A stretch of DNA of 64,000 nucleotides from Epiperipatus broadwayi. Lineage: Eukaryota > Onychophora > Udeonychophora > Euonychophora > Peripatidae. Positions within the stretch are counted from its first letter, which is position 1. Every line of letters starts with the position of its first letter. Of the stretch, positions 10,880 to 21,904 are shown in pieces. The notes under the pieces were generated by a model. It was given only the letters and a program-made list of their open reading frames with translations. It ran no database searches and had not been told where the DNA came from. A program made the position numbers and the translations under genes. The stretch lies in assembly GCA_028023455.1 (NCBI GenBank), contig JAQFVV010000443.1:514448-578447 (forward strand), written 5' to 3'.

Positions 10880-11879
10880 GCAAAATGAAGGAATTATAAA
10901 AAAAGAGTGCATTAAAGTATATAAAAGGAGATGATAAAACATTTTTAATATATATGAATATATGAAGAGAAATGTAAAAAAAGTAAAGAAGAAAATATAA
11001 GAATATTTAACATTTTCAGCAAAAATCTTATTTGAATTACTAGGTTGATTTGTCTAATACCTGGGAAGTCATTGTTTAACAGTTTATCATGCCAATATTC
11101 ATAATTTATTTTGAAAGATCTGAAATTATTTCATCCATACTTGAAGTTGAAATATGGAGCAGAATTCATTGTTTTATGTTTATTTTTAATAACTAAAAAA
11201 CTTTTAAGTAGCTTTATATTTTTTAAATAGCTAACGATCTAATAATTCTGGTTGTATTTTTAACTGCATCTAAAACAATATTGCCGATATCAAGAAAGGC
11301 ATTCAGTAATTTAAAAAAAAGCCTTTATTTCAATGGCAAGTTGAAAACTATGATTCAATTAAACTATGCTAAAAATTTATTCATAAAAATATTTTAGATT
11401 ATGTCAGGCTGAAATGGAAAATGAATTTATTTTCTTATTATGCTTAAATTATTTTCAATAGTATTAAAAATTTAAATAAACCTGATTGAAAGAAAAAGAA
11501 ATATCAATCATTTTTAAATTTAAAGTCAATTTACTTACTTTATGAAGAAGTTACTTTTTTAAAAAGTAATATCAAACTTTGTTGACCATTATTATAACTT
11601 TATCTTCTATATTATATAAAATGTTTTATGTTTATTTAATTGTTAATACAATGCCATCATTAATTCTTTTGTAGAACACTTAGTTCAAATACATATTCAG
11701 TTTTTAAATTGCTTCATATCTTCTTTTTCCCCCCAATTTCTAAGATATTTATATCATATTTTTATTTAATCTGGGACTTCTATTTTTCATAATATTATTG
11801 CTCCTATCAAAGAGTTCTTTATTATTTAGATTTTATTTTTGTCTTTTTAATTATCTTTTGCAGAAAAATAAAATCTTGT
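10880..11879. other. AT-rich DNA, nothing recognised
   Basis: I see nothing beyond homopolymer runs. Confidence 0.4.
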
Positions 11880-11964
11880 CAAGCGTTGGTGGCCGAGTGA
11901 TAAGCACAGCTGCCCTAAAAGCAGTTGTCCCGGGGTTTGCTTCCCGGTCGACGCTTTGACACAT
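11880..11964 (+). mobile_element. tRNA-derived SINE, family 1
   Basis: The unit starts caagcgttggtggccgagtg (A box ggccgagtgataagc), has a B-box region ggggtttgcttcccgg, and ends cgacgctttgacacat before an A run. An aaaataaaatctt-like sequence before it and aaaaaaaaatctt after it suggest a target duplication. It is the best preserved plus-strand copy of the family and defines its head. Confidence 0.85.
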
Positions 11965-12829
11965 AAAAAAAAATCTTTTTTTTTTCAATTAAAATTTTAT
12001 TTATTTATTTTTGTTTCAATTTTAAAATTAAAATCAGTTTTATTTTGAACTCTTATTTTTTATATAATTGCAATGTTTACCCAAATCAACAACTATAATT
12101 TTTATTAACTAAATGTCTATGCAATAAGTAAGCTATTTTTTATAAGTTTTCTACATCTTTTGTTTTCACTTAATATTAATTTATAATTGCATAATATAGT
12201 GAATGATTTATTTAATTACTGATTTCCTTAAAAACTATTGCTGGTGGTAATCAAGCATTAATTATTAATTAGTAATGGTAATTTTAATTATGACATCTCT
12301 TATTACTATAATCAAAACATTCTACATAAAGTAGGATCTTAAGAGCCATTAACATATTGGCTTTTTTTTTGTTATTGTGATTTTTTTCTAATATTTGCAG
12401 CCAGGTGTTTAAAACTGATTGTCAAAACAGGTGAAAAGTTAACCTTTTCATAGCAACTTTTTTTATAATCTAAAAGTGGCATTGGTGATTAAAATCATTA
12501 GTTATGCTAATACTCTTACAACATTTGAATAGTTTTTATGCTCATAGTTATATTGCATTTTTATTGTTAATAGTATATTATAGATTTCATTTTTAGTATT
12601 AGATGGCAGAAGTTATAAATAAAAAATAAAACTTTATAGTTCAAAGATTGAATTGCAGTACTCAATGGCACAAAATAGTGGCATTTGCTTACATTTCATT
12701 TCTCAAGCAGCAAAGATCATAAAAGTAATTTTATTTTTCGGGATTTTGTCACTAATTTGAAAGATGTTTTTATCCAATAAATACAAATTATATATAATTT
12801 TATAATTATATGATTTTTATAGATTTTTA
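11965..12829. other. AT-rich DNA, nothing recognised
   Basis: No frame, terminal repeat or tRNA-like signal was found. Confidence 0.4.
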
Positions 12830-12919
12830 AATTTCCATTCATGGGAATTGAACCTAGACTCTTAGATTTTTGAATATTGAATTTTAAGGTAATGCTGTAA
12901 CCAACTGAGCCATCCTGCA
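12830..12919 (-). mobile_element. tRNA-like SINE head, family 3
   Basis: The minus strand reads gcaggatggctcagttggtt with an A box, and 60 bp later ggttcaattccc, a good B box. The spacing is longer than in a tRNA gene, the arms of a cloverleaf do not close, and no CCA-compatible acceptor stem is seen, so this is a tRNA-derived repeat rather than a tRNA gene. It abuts the 3' end of the Penelope-like element, 60 bp beyond that element's stop codon. Confidence 0.6.
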
Positions 12920-13876
12920 AAAGGCAACACCCAATAGAAAATTCATATACTTATCCATGAGGTTCATCCTGATTTCTCTACTTTTTCATAAGGGCAAAGT
13001 TGATTAGTGGTTTTTGTACATTATGCATAGACACATTAGGTTGACTTATGGGGTTATCCACCATGGTTATGTGAACAGCTGCCTTGAATTTTCTTTTTTG
13101 AGCCTTTTCCTCTCAATCCAATATTTTTGTATTTTTCCAATTGAACATATGTTCATTGGTACATACATGGTCTGCTATTTTAGACACATTTGTTTTCTCT
13201 CTTCTATTCATCTGTTTGTGCTCTTGTAATCACTTTTCAATGAGGCTATTGGTCTCACCAATATACATTTCCCCACATTCACATGATATTTCATAGATGC
13301 AGTTTTGGTTTTCAGTAATTCAACTTTAGGCTTTGTAGATAGTGTGGTATGGCTCTAGAAAGCTGTTCTGAAGCTATACTGATTGTAGATTTTTTTAAAT
13401 TTGTCTGCTATTTTTGGTAAATATGGAGAACTATAGTACCAATAATTGTTGTTTTTAATGGTTTTTTTATGTTGTCTATTTAAGGTTTTCGTAATAACAG
13501 CTGATGGATAATCATTTTTATAAGTTTGTTCTGTATTGATCTTTTCTTTTTCCAAATTGCTGGTTTCTGAATAAACTTCTTTTACTCTGTTCCATAGTGA
13601 TAATACAACTCTGTGTTTTGTGTTTCTGGTGTGGTTGGATAAATGAATATTTTCCTATATGTGTGGGTTTTCTGTAACCTGTAATGTTGATATTTCCATG
13701 AGGAAGTCTTGTCATAAGAACATCTAAGAAAGCCAATTTGTATTTTTTTTCTAATTCTATTGTGAATTTAATTGAAGAGGATATGTTGTTGATATGTTTT
13801 CAGCAAGTTTGTAGAAATTCTTCACCAAGCCATTGTACCATCTACAAATAGATGGTCCAAATATATTGACATTTAA

Positions 13877-15295
13877 GATATTTAAAAGTAAATTTAAAGA
13901 TCTTATTAAAAGATGCAATTTTAATTTTTTTAAAAAAAAAAAAAATGTACAATGAGAGTTGATTTTTTTTGGTTCAAATTATTTAGCCATAGTTTAATAA
14001 AAGTTGAAATTGGAAAGAATAAAAGAAAGGCATAAAGATTACTAATCCAGATAAACAAAAAGAATTCCAAAAGTTCAAAGATTATGATCAAGAATACCTT
14101 TAGGATATTGATTAAAGATGGTGGAAATAATTTACTAAAAAAAGAACTTTGTACCAGAAAAAAAATATAAATGTATAAGGTTATAAACCTAAGCATCATT
14201 ATAATAATAACATGCGCTGAAGTTTCAAAACTCACTCGAGATATAAAAAGAAGAGGACAACTTCAATCTAGATCTTTTTTCTTGTTTTCTGGTTATGTGT
14301 TCTTAGAGTTGGAAGTTTCTGTGAGAGTGACCTGTTGCAGTGAAATGGGTCTGCACAGAAACACTACTCACTTGCTGAATGGGGTCATCATGCAAGAATA
14401 AAAACGAAGCCTTGTGAACACTGTCTTTTGCAGTGAAGAGATCATCACAACTGAGCTTCTTGCTCCAGCTTTGGAACAGACCAGACATGTGGAGATGCTG
14501 GCAGGAGAGATCAATTAAATGTCAAGGAACATGGATCCCAAAGGAAGATGAATATATTATAAGAACTGATACGAGCTTACCGGTAAGTTAAGATTATTTA
14601 CTCCCAATTTGTGACTTTAATTATTGGCCAAATTAATGTTAACCATGAATGATAATACCAATAGTGATTGATTTTCAGTGTTTAAAGGAACTAGCTAGAA
14701 GAATTTAAATGGAACAAGAACTTTTCATCTGATTAATAACATTTGGATAGTGTATGTTTCTCTTTTCCAATTTTTTCTTTACTAATTCTTGTAAAAATAT
14801 TTTATAAATAGATTTAAATAAAATATTTAGTATTAATTTAGCACTCTCTTTGTACATTCTTAATTTGAATATTAGATGTTGTAAATGTTAGTTTATTAAT
14901 ATTTAATTAAAGAAATTATCTTTGCCATTCTATTTAATAGTTATTAACTAAGCCCCAAGTGTAATATTCTCTGAAAAATAACTAAGTTGTGGGGAATCAT
15001 AATCCCGATCTTTAAAATTATTTTCTTCTAAATTTACGATGTGCGATGCGATGGATTTCAGTGGATTCTTGTATGAATCCTGGTGCCCTTGATAAAACAA
15101 ATAAAAAAAGCTGATTCCATCAGCAGCGTAAGTCACAATAATTAGTAGGCCATTTAATCAGGAAATATAGCTATGTTTTTAGAAATATAAACAAAATATT
15201 TATATTTTCTATCTTCATAGCTTGATTAACTTTCATTTCACAGTGTGTAAAAAAAAGGCCCACCAGAAATGACTAAAACATGAAAAACATTACAG
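13877..15295. mobile_element. ~1.4-kb insertion inside the Penelope RT domain, unclassified
   Basis: On the minus strand the Penelope protein reads HADDTFVI up to about 15296 and resumes with W...IYL after 13876, as in the family's 'DDTFVIW' box. The 1.4 kb between is therefore foreign. A short atata may be duplicated at its borders. No terminal inverted repeats, ORF homologous to a transposase, or A-tail was recognised. Its middle (14200-14590) is less AT-rich and contains a strong splice-acceptor-like tgtcttttgcag at about 14424-14435 and a donor-like ccggtaagtt at about 14579-14588. It could be an unknown non-autonomous element or captured genomic sequence. Confidence 0.6.
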
Positions 15296-15655
15296 TCATA
15301 TAACAAATGTATCATCAGCATGGTGAAGCCAAACTTTAAGTGGATATGGAGTAGTCTTTATGGTTGTGGTTACCAGCTCCTCCATGCAAATGTTGCTAGT
15401 CAGAGGTGACAGTGGTGAGCCCATAGCCATTCTTTAATTTTGTTGGAAGAATTGTGTGTTGTATTGAAAGTAGGTTCTTGTAATGCAGAATGTTAAAACT
15501 TCCATTATACTTTCAATAGGAAGAGTTGTTCGGGTTTGTAAGTTATTATCACTATTTAGTCTTTTCCTTACAATAGATGATGCTTCTTCACATGGTAAAT
15601 TTGTGAACAAACTTTCTACATCAAAGCTTACTAGTATGTCAGTTCTTTCAATTAT

Positions 15656-15880
15656 CATGTTCTTGATTAATTCTACAATATGTCTAGAATCCCTGACAAA
15701 GAACTGGGTCTTATATACCAAAGGACTAAGAACTTTGAGAAGGATAAATTTTGGCAATGTAATGTCATGTTCTTGATTAATTCTACAAAGTGTCTATAAT
15801 CCCTGACAAAGTACTGGGTCTTGCATGCCAAAGGACTAAGGACTTTGAAAAAATATCTTGACAAATTTTGACAATGTGAA
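15656..15880 (-). repeat. 112-bp tandem duplication within the Penelope RT
   Basis: Two adjacent copies begin gttcttgattaattctacaa at 15659 and 15770. Each translates on the minus strand to a version of KVLSPL...KTQ.FVRD.RH.VELIKNM. The family has this segment once, so one copy is a duplication after insertion. The copies differ at about one position in ten, so the event is not very recent. Confidence 0.85.
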
Positions 15881-16289
15881 TTTCTTGAACTAAAAATAGG
15901 TCTTAATGAAACATGATATGTATCGATTTTAGGTTGACCATAATAAAGATGAGGAATTTTACCTAATATATGATGTTAGTTTACTTTTTTCTGAATCACT
16001 ACTTTGCAATGCTTTCTGAGTAATGTTTGTAACTTTGTTTCTGTATTTGCTATCAAATTTTTTGCCACTTTTCTGTATTGGTCTGCTGTGAGAAATTCTT
16101 GTATTTTGTAGGCATAATCAGTTGTATTTATTACAACTGTGGAATTGCCTTTGCCAATTGGGAGAATGATTATAGATTTGTCTATTTTGAGAGATTTAAT
16201 TGCTTTTTTCTCATCACAGGATATGTTTGACTTCAATTTTTGTTGTGAAAAGAGAAGAATAATATCTCTCAAAACATTGTGCATATACT

Positions 16290-16840
16290 AACCTGTGTGG
16301 TAATACTAACAGTTTAATGTACTTTGAAAATTTAAATAAAGTTAAATTTTCCTAAAGACATTCAATACTTAATATTAGATGATGGGAATAGTTCAATATA
16401 TAAATACAAATTTACAATTGGTTTACAAGAAAACTACTGATCAATATCATGATAGGTGGGCTGAAGACTTTGGACTTCTTTGGATTTTTTTAAAGCTATC
16501 GATATATATTTCAGTTCCATTTTCTGCTATCAAAATAAATGCAAATCCAGTAAAATAGTGCTATGGGTAACTGCTAAAGAGCAAAGTAAAGCCAAAGTAA
16601 TGTGAAGTGTGAGCGTCTTTTCAGGATTAAGTTTAGGATTTTATTTTAAAATAATAAATTTCATTAAAAAATCCTGGTGCAAATTTGTTCTTTAATGCTC
16701 AGGTTAGTTTATATGTTTCCAATTTTTGTTAAACAGCATAATTAATCAAAATTTATTGTTTGCATACATTTTTTAAATGATTTTAATATATGAATTTTTT
16801 CTACAGTACAGGCTTTTTTATACCTGCACTCCAATATGTA
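16290..16840. other. AT-rich DNA with a fragment of a small fold-back family
   Basis: The segment 16368-16412 (tagatgatgggaatagttca...) resembles one arm of the fold-back element at 18202-18391. The rest shows no signal. Confidence 0.4.
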
Positions 16841-17125
16841 ATATATAGGGGGTTTGAACTCAGAATTTCACAAGACCCTCAACAATATCTTGTACTGCTG
16901 ACACACTTGATCACACACATGTCAAAAAGGTAAACCATTACCAATATATGTATTTCATGCTAAAACAGCATTCGTTAGCTGGACCAACTGACAAATGCTG
17001 TTTTAGCATGAAGTACGCATATTGGTGATTGTTTATCTTTTCGACATGTGTGTGATCAAGTGTGTCAGCAGTATGAGATAGCGTGGATAGTTGAGAGTCA
17101 TGTGAAAGTCTGAGTTTAAATGATT
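16840..17125. repeat. Head-to-head inverted pair of tRNA-derived SINEs (family 2)
   Basis: Two copies face each other. On the left, gggtttgaactcagaattt (an inverted B box) lies at the outer edge, followed inward by actgctgacacacttgatca and the arm to tgctaaaacagcatt. On the right, aatgctgttttagcatga leads out to tgatcaagtgtgtcagcagt and a tRNA-like end, gtctgagtttaaat. Loop: about 20 bp near 16978-16997. Both outer ends carry the tRNA-like part, and a single copy of the same family sits at 8590. Transcribed, it would form a hairpin of over 100 bp. Confidence 0.85.
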
Positions 17126-17129
17126 TTAA

Positions 17130-17776
17130 ATAATTTAAATTTATCATTGAGGGGCATAATTAACATAGATGATTTAATAATTTACAAAGTGCATACAATA
17201 CACAGTTTGCAAAGTTATAAAACGAAAATAATCAATAATTTAGTTATGGTTTAGCACTTTCCAGGTTCTCTACTTCATAATCATAGCCATATTGGAAACT
17301 GTGAAATTGATTATCTTAGACATAAGATATGCAAATTAAATGCAAATGAGTCAGGTTGTTTGTCTTTTGGACATGTCAAAGCAGGTGTCACATCTGTTTA
17401 TTTCATTGATATTGCCGTTGATAAAATACACCTCTTTTAATGATCAAAGAATAATTAAGGAAGTAATATTGATAAATAGATTCAAAGATAATATAATAAG
17501 CAGACAAGCAGCAAATACCGACACATACATAGCTCATGAAAAATCACGTGATATTAAACTTTCATATTACTTTACAGTTGATAAAGATTACTAATCAAAA
17601 GCGCTACTGATTAATTAAGATATTTTTTTTTTACCATTAAAATTATTTGGAACTTACATATAGTATATGTATAACTTGTATTTATCGTTTATATATATAT
17701 TAAAATGATTTTCATCGAATGCACATATAAATGAAATGTTATATATTTTTATACTACAAATTATACAAATGGAATA
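17130..17776. other. AT-rich DNA, nothing recognised
   Basis: The ORF at 17340-17594 has no recognisable homology or coding bias. Confidence 0.4.
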
Positions 17777-18032
17777 AATCAACCTCACCCAGGCTATGAA
17801 TTAAAAGCACTAAATGTTGAATAGTGGATCAAGAATAGAATGAATCCAAAAATAAATCCACTACTTCTTGGGAGCTCTGATGTTTATAAGTATATCTTTG
17901 TCAACATTGTTAATTATTCAGAGTATGGTACTTAATTATTCAAGGCTGGGGATAGCATCTCACTTTACTATTCTTGATCCTTTGTTCAACATTTAAAGTG
18001 TTTTTAATTCATAGCCTGGTGAAGGTTGATTT
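17777..18032. mobile_element. 256-bp MITE with ~60-bp terminal inverted repeats
   Basis: The left end, aatcaacctcacccaggcta, and the right end, tagcctggtgaaggttgatt, are inverted copies. The homology continues inward through gaattaaaagcact / aagtgtttttaattc and ggatcaagaatag / ctattcttgatcc. The right arm plus some flank is repeated at 35496-35610, which shows a dispersed family. No ORF is present. Confidence 0.85.
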
Positions 18033-18201
18033 ACTCTCTTTGTTTACATATACATTGAATTATGTTTAATTTAAAGTTTGCATATTAAATTATACATAGG
18101 TCTACCTGGATGACATTTTATTTCTATATTTCCATTATTCATCAAACAAACTTTAGCAGCAATAATTTTATATATAACAAATCCCTATTATCAAATTGAT
18201 A

Positions 18202-18391
18202 AAGGTTTGTTATCTGTATTTTTATATTGGACTATTTCCATCATTTAATATGTGTGTTGAATGTAGAAAAGTTTAATTTTATTCAAATATTCCAAATACA
18301 CTCAACTGTTAGTAATATCACAGCAAACTTATTAGATGATTGAAATAGTCCAATATAAAAATACAGCTAGAACACCATCATCACAAACCTT
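18202..18391. mobile_element. 190-bp fold-back element
   Basis: The left arm aaggtttgttatctgtattt...tattggactatttccatcat is mirrored by atgattgaaatagtccaata...aaatacagctagaac...acaaacctt on the right. Arms are about 45-55 bp with an intervening ~90 bp. The sequence aggtttgttatctgt recurs at 18403, just outside. A single arm of the same type lies at 16368. Confidence 0.75.
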
Positions 18392-18559
18392 CAGGAAAAC
18401 AGGTTTGTTATCTGTTGCTTTCTTAATTTAAAGTTTGTTTGATAGATAATTTATTTATATAGAACCAGCTTAGCATTAGTATGTTTGGTTTATATATATA
18501 TGAAGTTGTAACACAAGTCTTATAATGTTATACAATAAAAGACATATATATATATATAT

Positions 18560-20745
18560 TGTAACGGGATATATATATATGCGTTACATTTAAATTCTAA
18601 TACTTAATGTTTTTGTAAATATCTAATACTGAATTAAAAGCACGAACGTTCAAAATGCACAAATAACGAATTATTAATTTATTAATATGTTTAATTTAAA
18701 TATTGAAATAAAATAAGCTTTAAAAAAATTATAGAATCTAAACAAAGATTCTAATCTTTAAATAAAATATAATAAAAAACCTTTTAATTTTAAAAATAAC
18801 GAAGAGAGTTTTTAATCTTAAAAATAAAAATTACAAACAGATCCTTGGGGCAAAATGACTATTGTAAAGATGATTACAAAATAGATAAGAGTTCCCACCC
18901 AAAGAGATAGACACAGACCTCAGTGGAAAACCAAATCTATTTAGACAAAAACCCAAAATCTACTTGGCCACAAACTCAATGAACCAATGAAATATAGATA
19001 TGAAATATGTTTGATGGATCCATGCATTCCAGAGATAAGGTGCCTGAGGACTATAGAAAGAAAAATCCAAAAGAAATAGTTAGTTCAAGATTAGAAAAAT
19101 TAAAAATTTAAATTCATTTGTCTTTGCTGAAAGTAGAAATAAAAATTTAAAAAGCTATTATCGACATCACCCAAGATGTCAGTTTCATTGTGCTTCCTTT
19201 GGTTCGGATGGCCAAAGGCAGCCTTCATCTCCACGGATCCCAGGATTGAACCACTGGAACTGTCTTCATAAAATGTCTTTGGAAATCTTCATAAAATCAT
19301 CATCGTCTGCAAGAAATGGCCCTTGTGTAACTCAGATCTTCATCGCAAAGGAACGAGCATGGAGAAAGGAAAGTATAAATTATAAATATGAAATATAAAC
19401 TCTTAAATTTAAAATCTTCGAACTTTATTTGTTTCTAAAAGTGAATTATAAACTTTCTTTCCAAATCAAACCAGAACTTTATTTTTTTTATAAACTTTGC
19501 AATTTTAAACTCTGATCTAAAGTTAAAATGTAATCTCTTAAAATATGTATTGTATTTTTTTATATTTTTATTCATGCTTAATAAGATCTGTTTGTAATAG
19601 GGTAGGGGTTTGCGATTACAAACTTAAATTTAAAGATAAAAACACATATCGTTATTTGTGCATTATTAAATTTTAAAAGTAGGTTAAAAATAGTATTTGT
19701 TAAAAAAAATAAGTTAAATATAATGTGTCATTTTAAAATGATTTAAAACCGTAAACTAAAGATTTATTTTTGAGAAATAAATTAATAAAATGATTTAAAT
19801 GTTAGTTGAGTGTAGATGGCAGCTAGACTCCTTTAAATATATGTTAGATTTAAAGGGGTTTTGATTTTGGACTATTTGTTTCGTAGTTGTGTCAATGCTG
19901 GTGGAGAAATATATGGATGTTTATATCAATGTAATGTGAAGTGTGTTAGCACCTAGGGCAACGAGTCCAACTGAATGCATAACCCCAAAGAGGTAGTCAT
20001 ATCATTGAAATGGACGCAGACATATTTCCTGCACCATTGACCCATTTCAGCTCTATGGATTGAGAAGATAAGTCGGCAAAATAGACCGTTCTCCCATCCA
20101 TACGTAGCATTTTCTCTTTATATTACATGCATGATTCCTTTGCTAGACAGATGTAAATTCCTGTACTGATGAAGATCATGTTTCTTCAAATAATATCACA
20201 CTGCTCAGATGCACATTTCTGTCAGTGTGATTCTATGCTAACATGTTCACATTGCATTGGTTGCTGATATATATCTGGAAGCGAGCGTTGGTGTGGCTGC
20301 GGACTTTTAGCCTGGAATCAAATGTTTGAAAGTCTTTTAAGTGTGTCATCTGGGTAGCTCATCTATACTCAACATTTCTAAGATTAAAAATAAAAGTTAA
20401 AATAAATAAAAGTAATAGTAAATAATAATGAAACAAACATAATTTTTTTATATAGTTATGTTTCAAGTTTGTATGTCGTCACATATATATACATAAATAA
20501 AATCTTTTTGTGTTATTAATACTGACAGTGATCTAGTGATTGTTTTTATTATTCTTTATTCAAAGAAATTTATTTAATAAATGTTTTAAACCTCTGCTAC
20601 TTCATGAGCTAGTGACTTGGGCTGGCGTCGTGATTTTAACAGCGTGTATCTATCTACTTTATAAATTTTCTAGGTTCAAATGATCTAGTGGGAGCCTGTA
20701 CGGCAGATACGGTAAGGATTATTCACCTCATTCCCGACCGTTATA
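18560..20745. mobile_element. Probable solo LTR, ~2.2 kb
   Basis: It starts TGTAACGGG at 18560 and ends CCGACCGTTATA at 20745, imperfect inverted ends of the TGTAAC..GTTACA type common in Ty3-like LTRs. Both flanks are AT-repeat DNA with a possible atata duplication. The internal sequence is not repetitive AT DNA: 18890-19370 and 19890-20730 are clearly richer in G+C and CpG than their surroundings, as LTR bodies often are. Internal inverted segments, aatgcacaaataacga (18655) against its complement (19649) and attacaaacagatc (18830) against its complement (19585), add structure. No internal gag-pol or second copy is in the window, hence a solo LTR. The call rests on ends and composition only; an unknown DNA element is possible. 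Confidence 0.45.
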
Positions 20746-21900
20746 ATATATATAAAATCTTATTAATGTAAAATTTGGCAAATATTTTCTTTTTATTTGC
20801 AAAAAGAGAATTTTACAATCAAAATTTAGATCTGGTTTTAAGTTTTTGTTAGTTACATGTATATACTTTTTTTTTTAGTACATATGGTGTTTTGACTCTG
20901 AATTGAACACGTGCACACACACACATATATAATCATAAATGGCAACAACTACTAGTTAACACTATTTTTCTTTCTTTTTTTACATATGAGCAATATAGTT
21001 AATGTATTTAATAAACTACACTTCATTCACATTTTAAACAAACAAATGAAATATTATGGAAAGAGAGAAATAATTAGATGCATTTCAGATGATTTAGTTG
21101 TTTCAGTTGTCCAGCTCAGTTATTCCTTTATTATCTTCATTATAAGCACTATATTTATTACACAGCATGCATATTTAATAACTATTTTGTTTTTCATAAT
21201 GTCTTCATTCATTTGTTTGAATTAGAAGAATGTAAAGCAGTATATTTAAGATATTTTAAAATGTAAAAAAATAGTATGGCATTAAATTAATAAAACCATG
21301 TGCAGTAATAAAAAAAATATATTTTCATTAATCAAAAAGATACATTGGTCATTAATCAAACTTAAAATCTATTTCTAGGCTTAAAGTAATATAACAAATT
21401 AATCTACTAAGTGATTGTTATTAATTGTTAATATATTTATTTAAAATAAAACTATGGCACTAGTAAATTGAATTGTAGTAATATACTAAAGTTAGACTAT
21501 AGAAAGAAATTTTCTCTTAAGTGAAAGATCTATTGATTTCTCTTTGAAACATTAAAGGAACTAAGCAGAGTAAATTTTGAATACTCACACAATATTTTAC
21601 CATTGTATCTGTTATTGCTATGTGTTATTGATATGGCAAGTAAACATAAAAAAGATGCTTATCAATATGTATTAGTTAGGTTGATGAATTTATTAGTTTT
21701 TTATTTTAAAACCAAAAGACCTCATGGTCTTTCTTGTCCTTTGCTTAAAAATTCTTAATTGAAACATCAATTAAGTTTTCTTGAAGGAGGGATGAATGTA
21801 TGTGGGAGTGATATATTTTATATATTTATAAGAAGATTATAAAGATGTCAGCCATGAAAAATATGGGTAGCCAAAACCTGAGAGTGCTAAGAATTTTCTA
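20746..21900. other. AT-rich DNA, nothing recognised
   Basis: The 79-codon frame at 20986-21225 is hydrophobic simply because the DNA is T-rich. No homology is seen. Confidence 0.4.
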
Positions 21901-21904
21901 ATTA

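Larger units (their letters stand above)
12979..16284 (-). mobile_element. Penelope-like retroelement (RT + GIY-YIG), interrupted
   Basis: The minus strand carries in order: an N-terminal block (LKIDKSIIILPIGKGNSTVV, the family's 'DKG' box) at 16284-15976; reverse transcriptase motif A, LVSFDVESLFTNLP, near 15620; motif B, MAMGSPLSPLTSN, near 15420; motif C, HADDTFVI, near 15310 (HADD where the family usually has YVDD); then AFLDVLMTR and YRKPTHIGKYSF at 13730-13630. The C-terminal GIY-YIG nuclease reads IYEISCECGEMYIGET near 13280, with LQEHK and H residues following, and stops at 12979-12981. Stops, frameshifts, an internal 112-bp duplication and a 1.4-kb insertion make it inactive. No pseudo-LTRs are seen. 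The order of domains is that of canonical Penelope elements, and the copy is close to full length once the insertion is removed. Confidence 0.92.

Noticed and set aside
12830-12919. Possible tRNA gene on the minus strand
   Set aside because: A and B boxes are present, but acceptor and anticodon stems do not pair and the spacing is wrong. It is better explained as a tRNA-derived repeat.
13930-14235. 101-codon minus-strand hydrophobic ORF
   Set aside because: It arises from A/T runs at one edge of the insertion in the Penelope element. No family resemblance and no conserved start are seen.
14171-14488. Short coding ORFs on both strands around 14.3 kb
   Set aside because: Overlapping frames on both strands without homology. 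The splice-like signals nearby are recorded as a finding, but no protein is supported.
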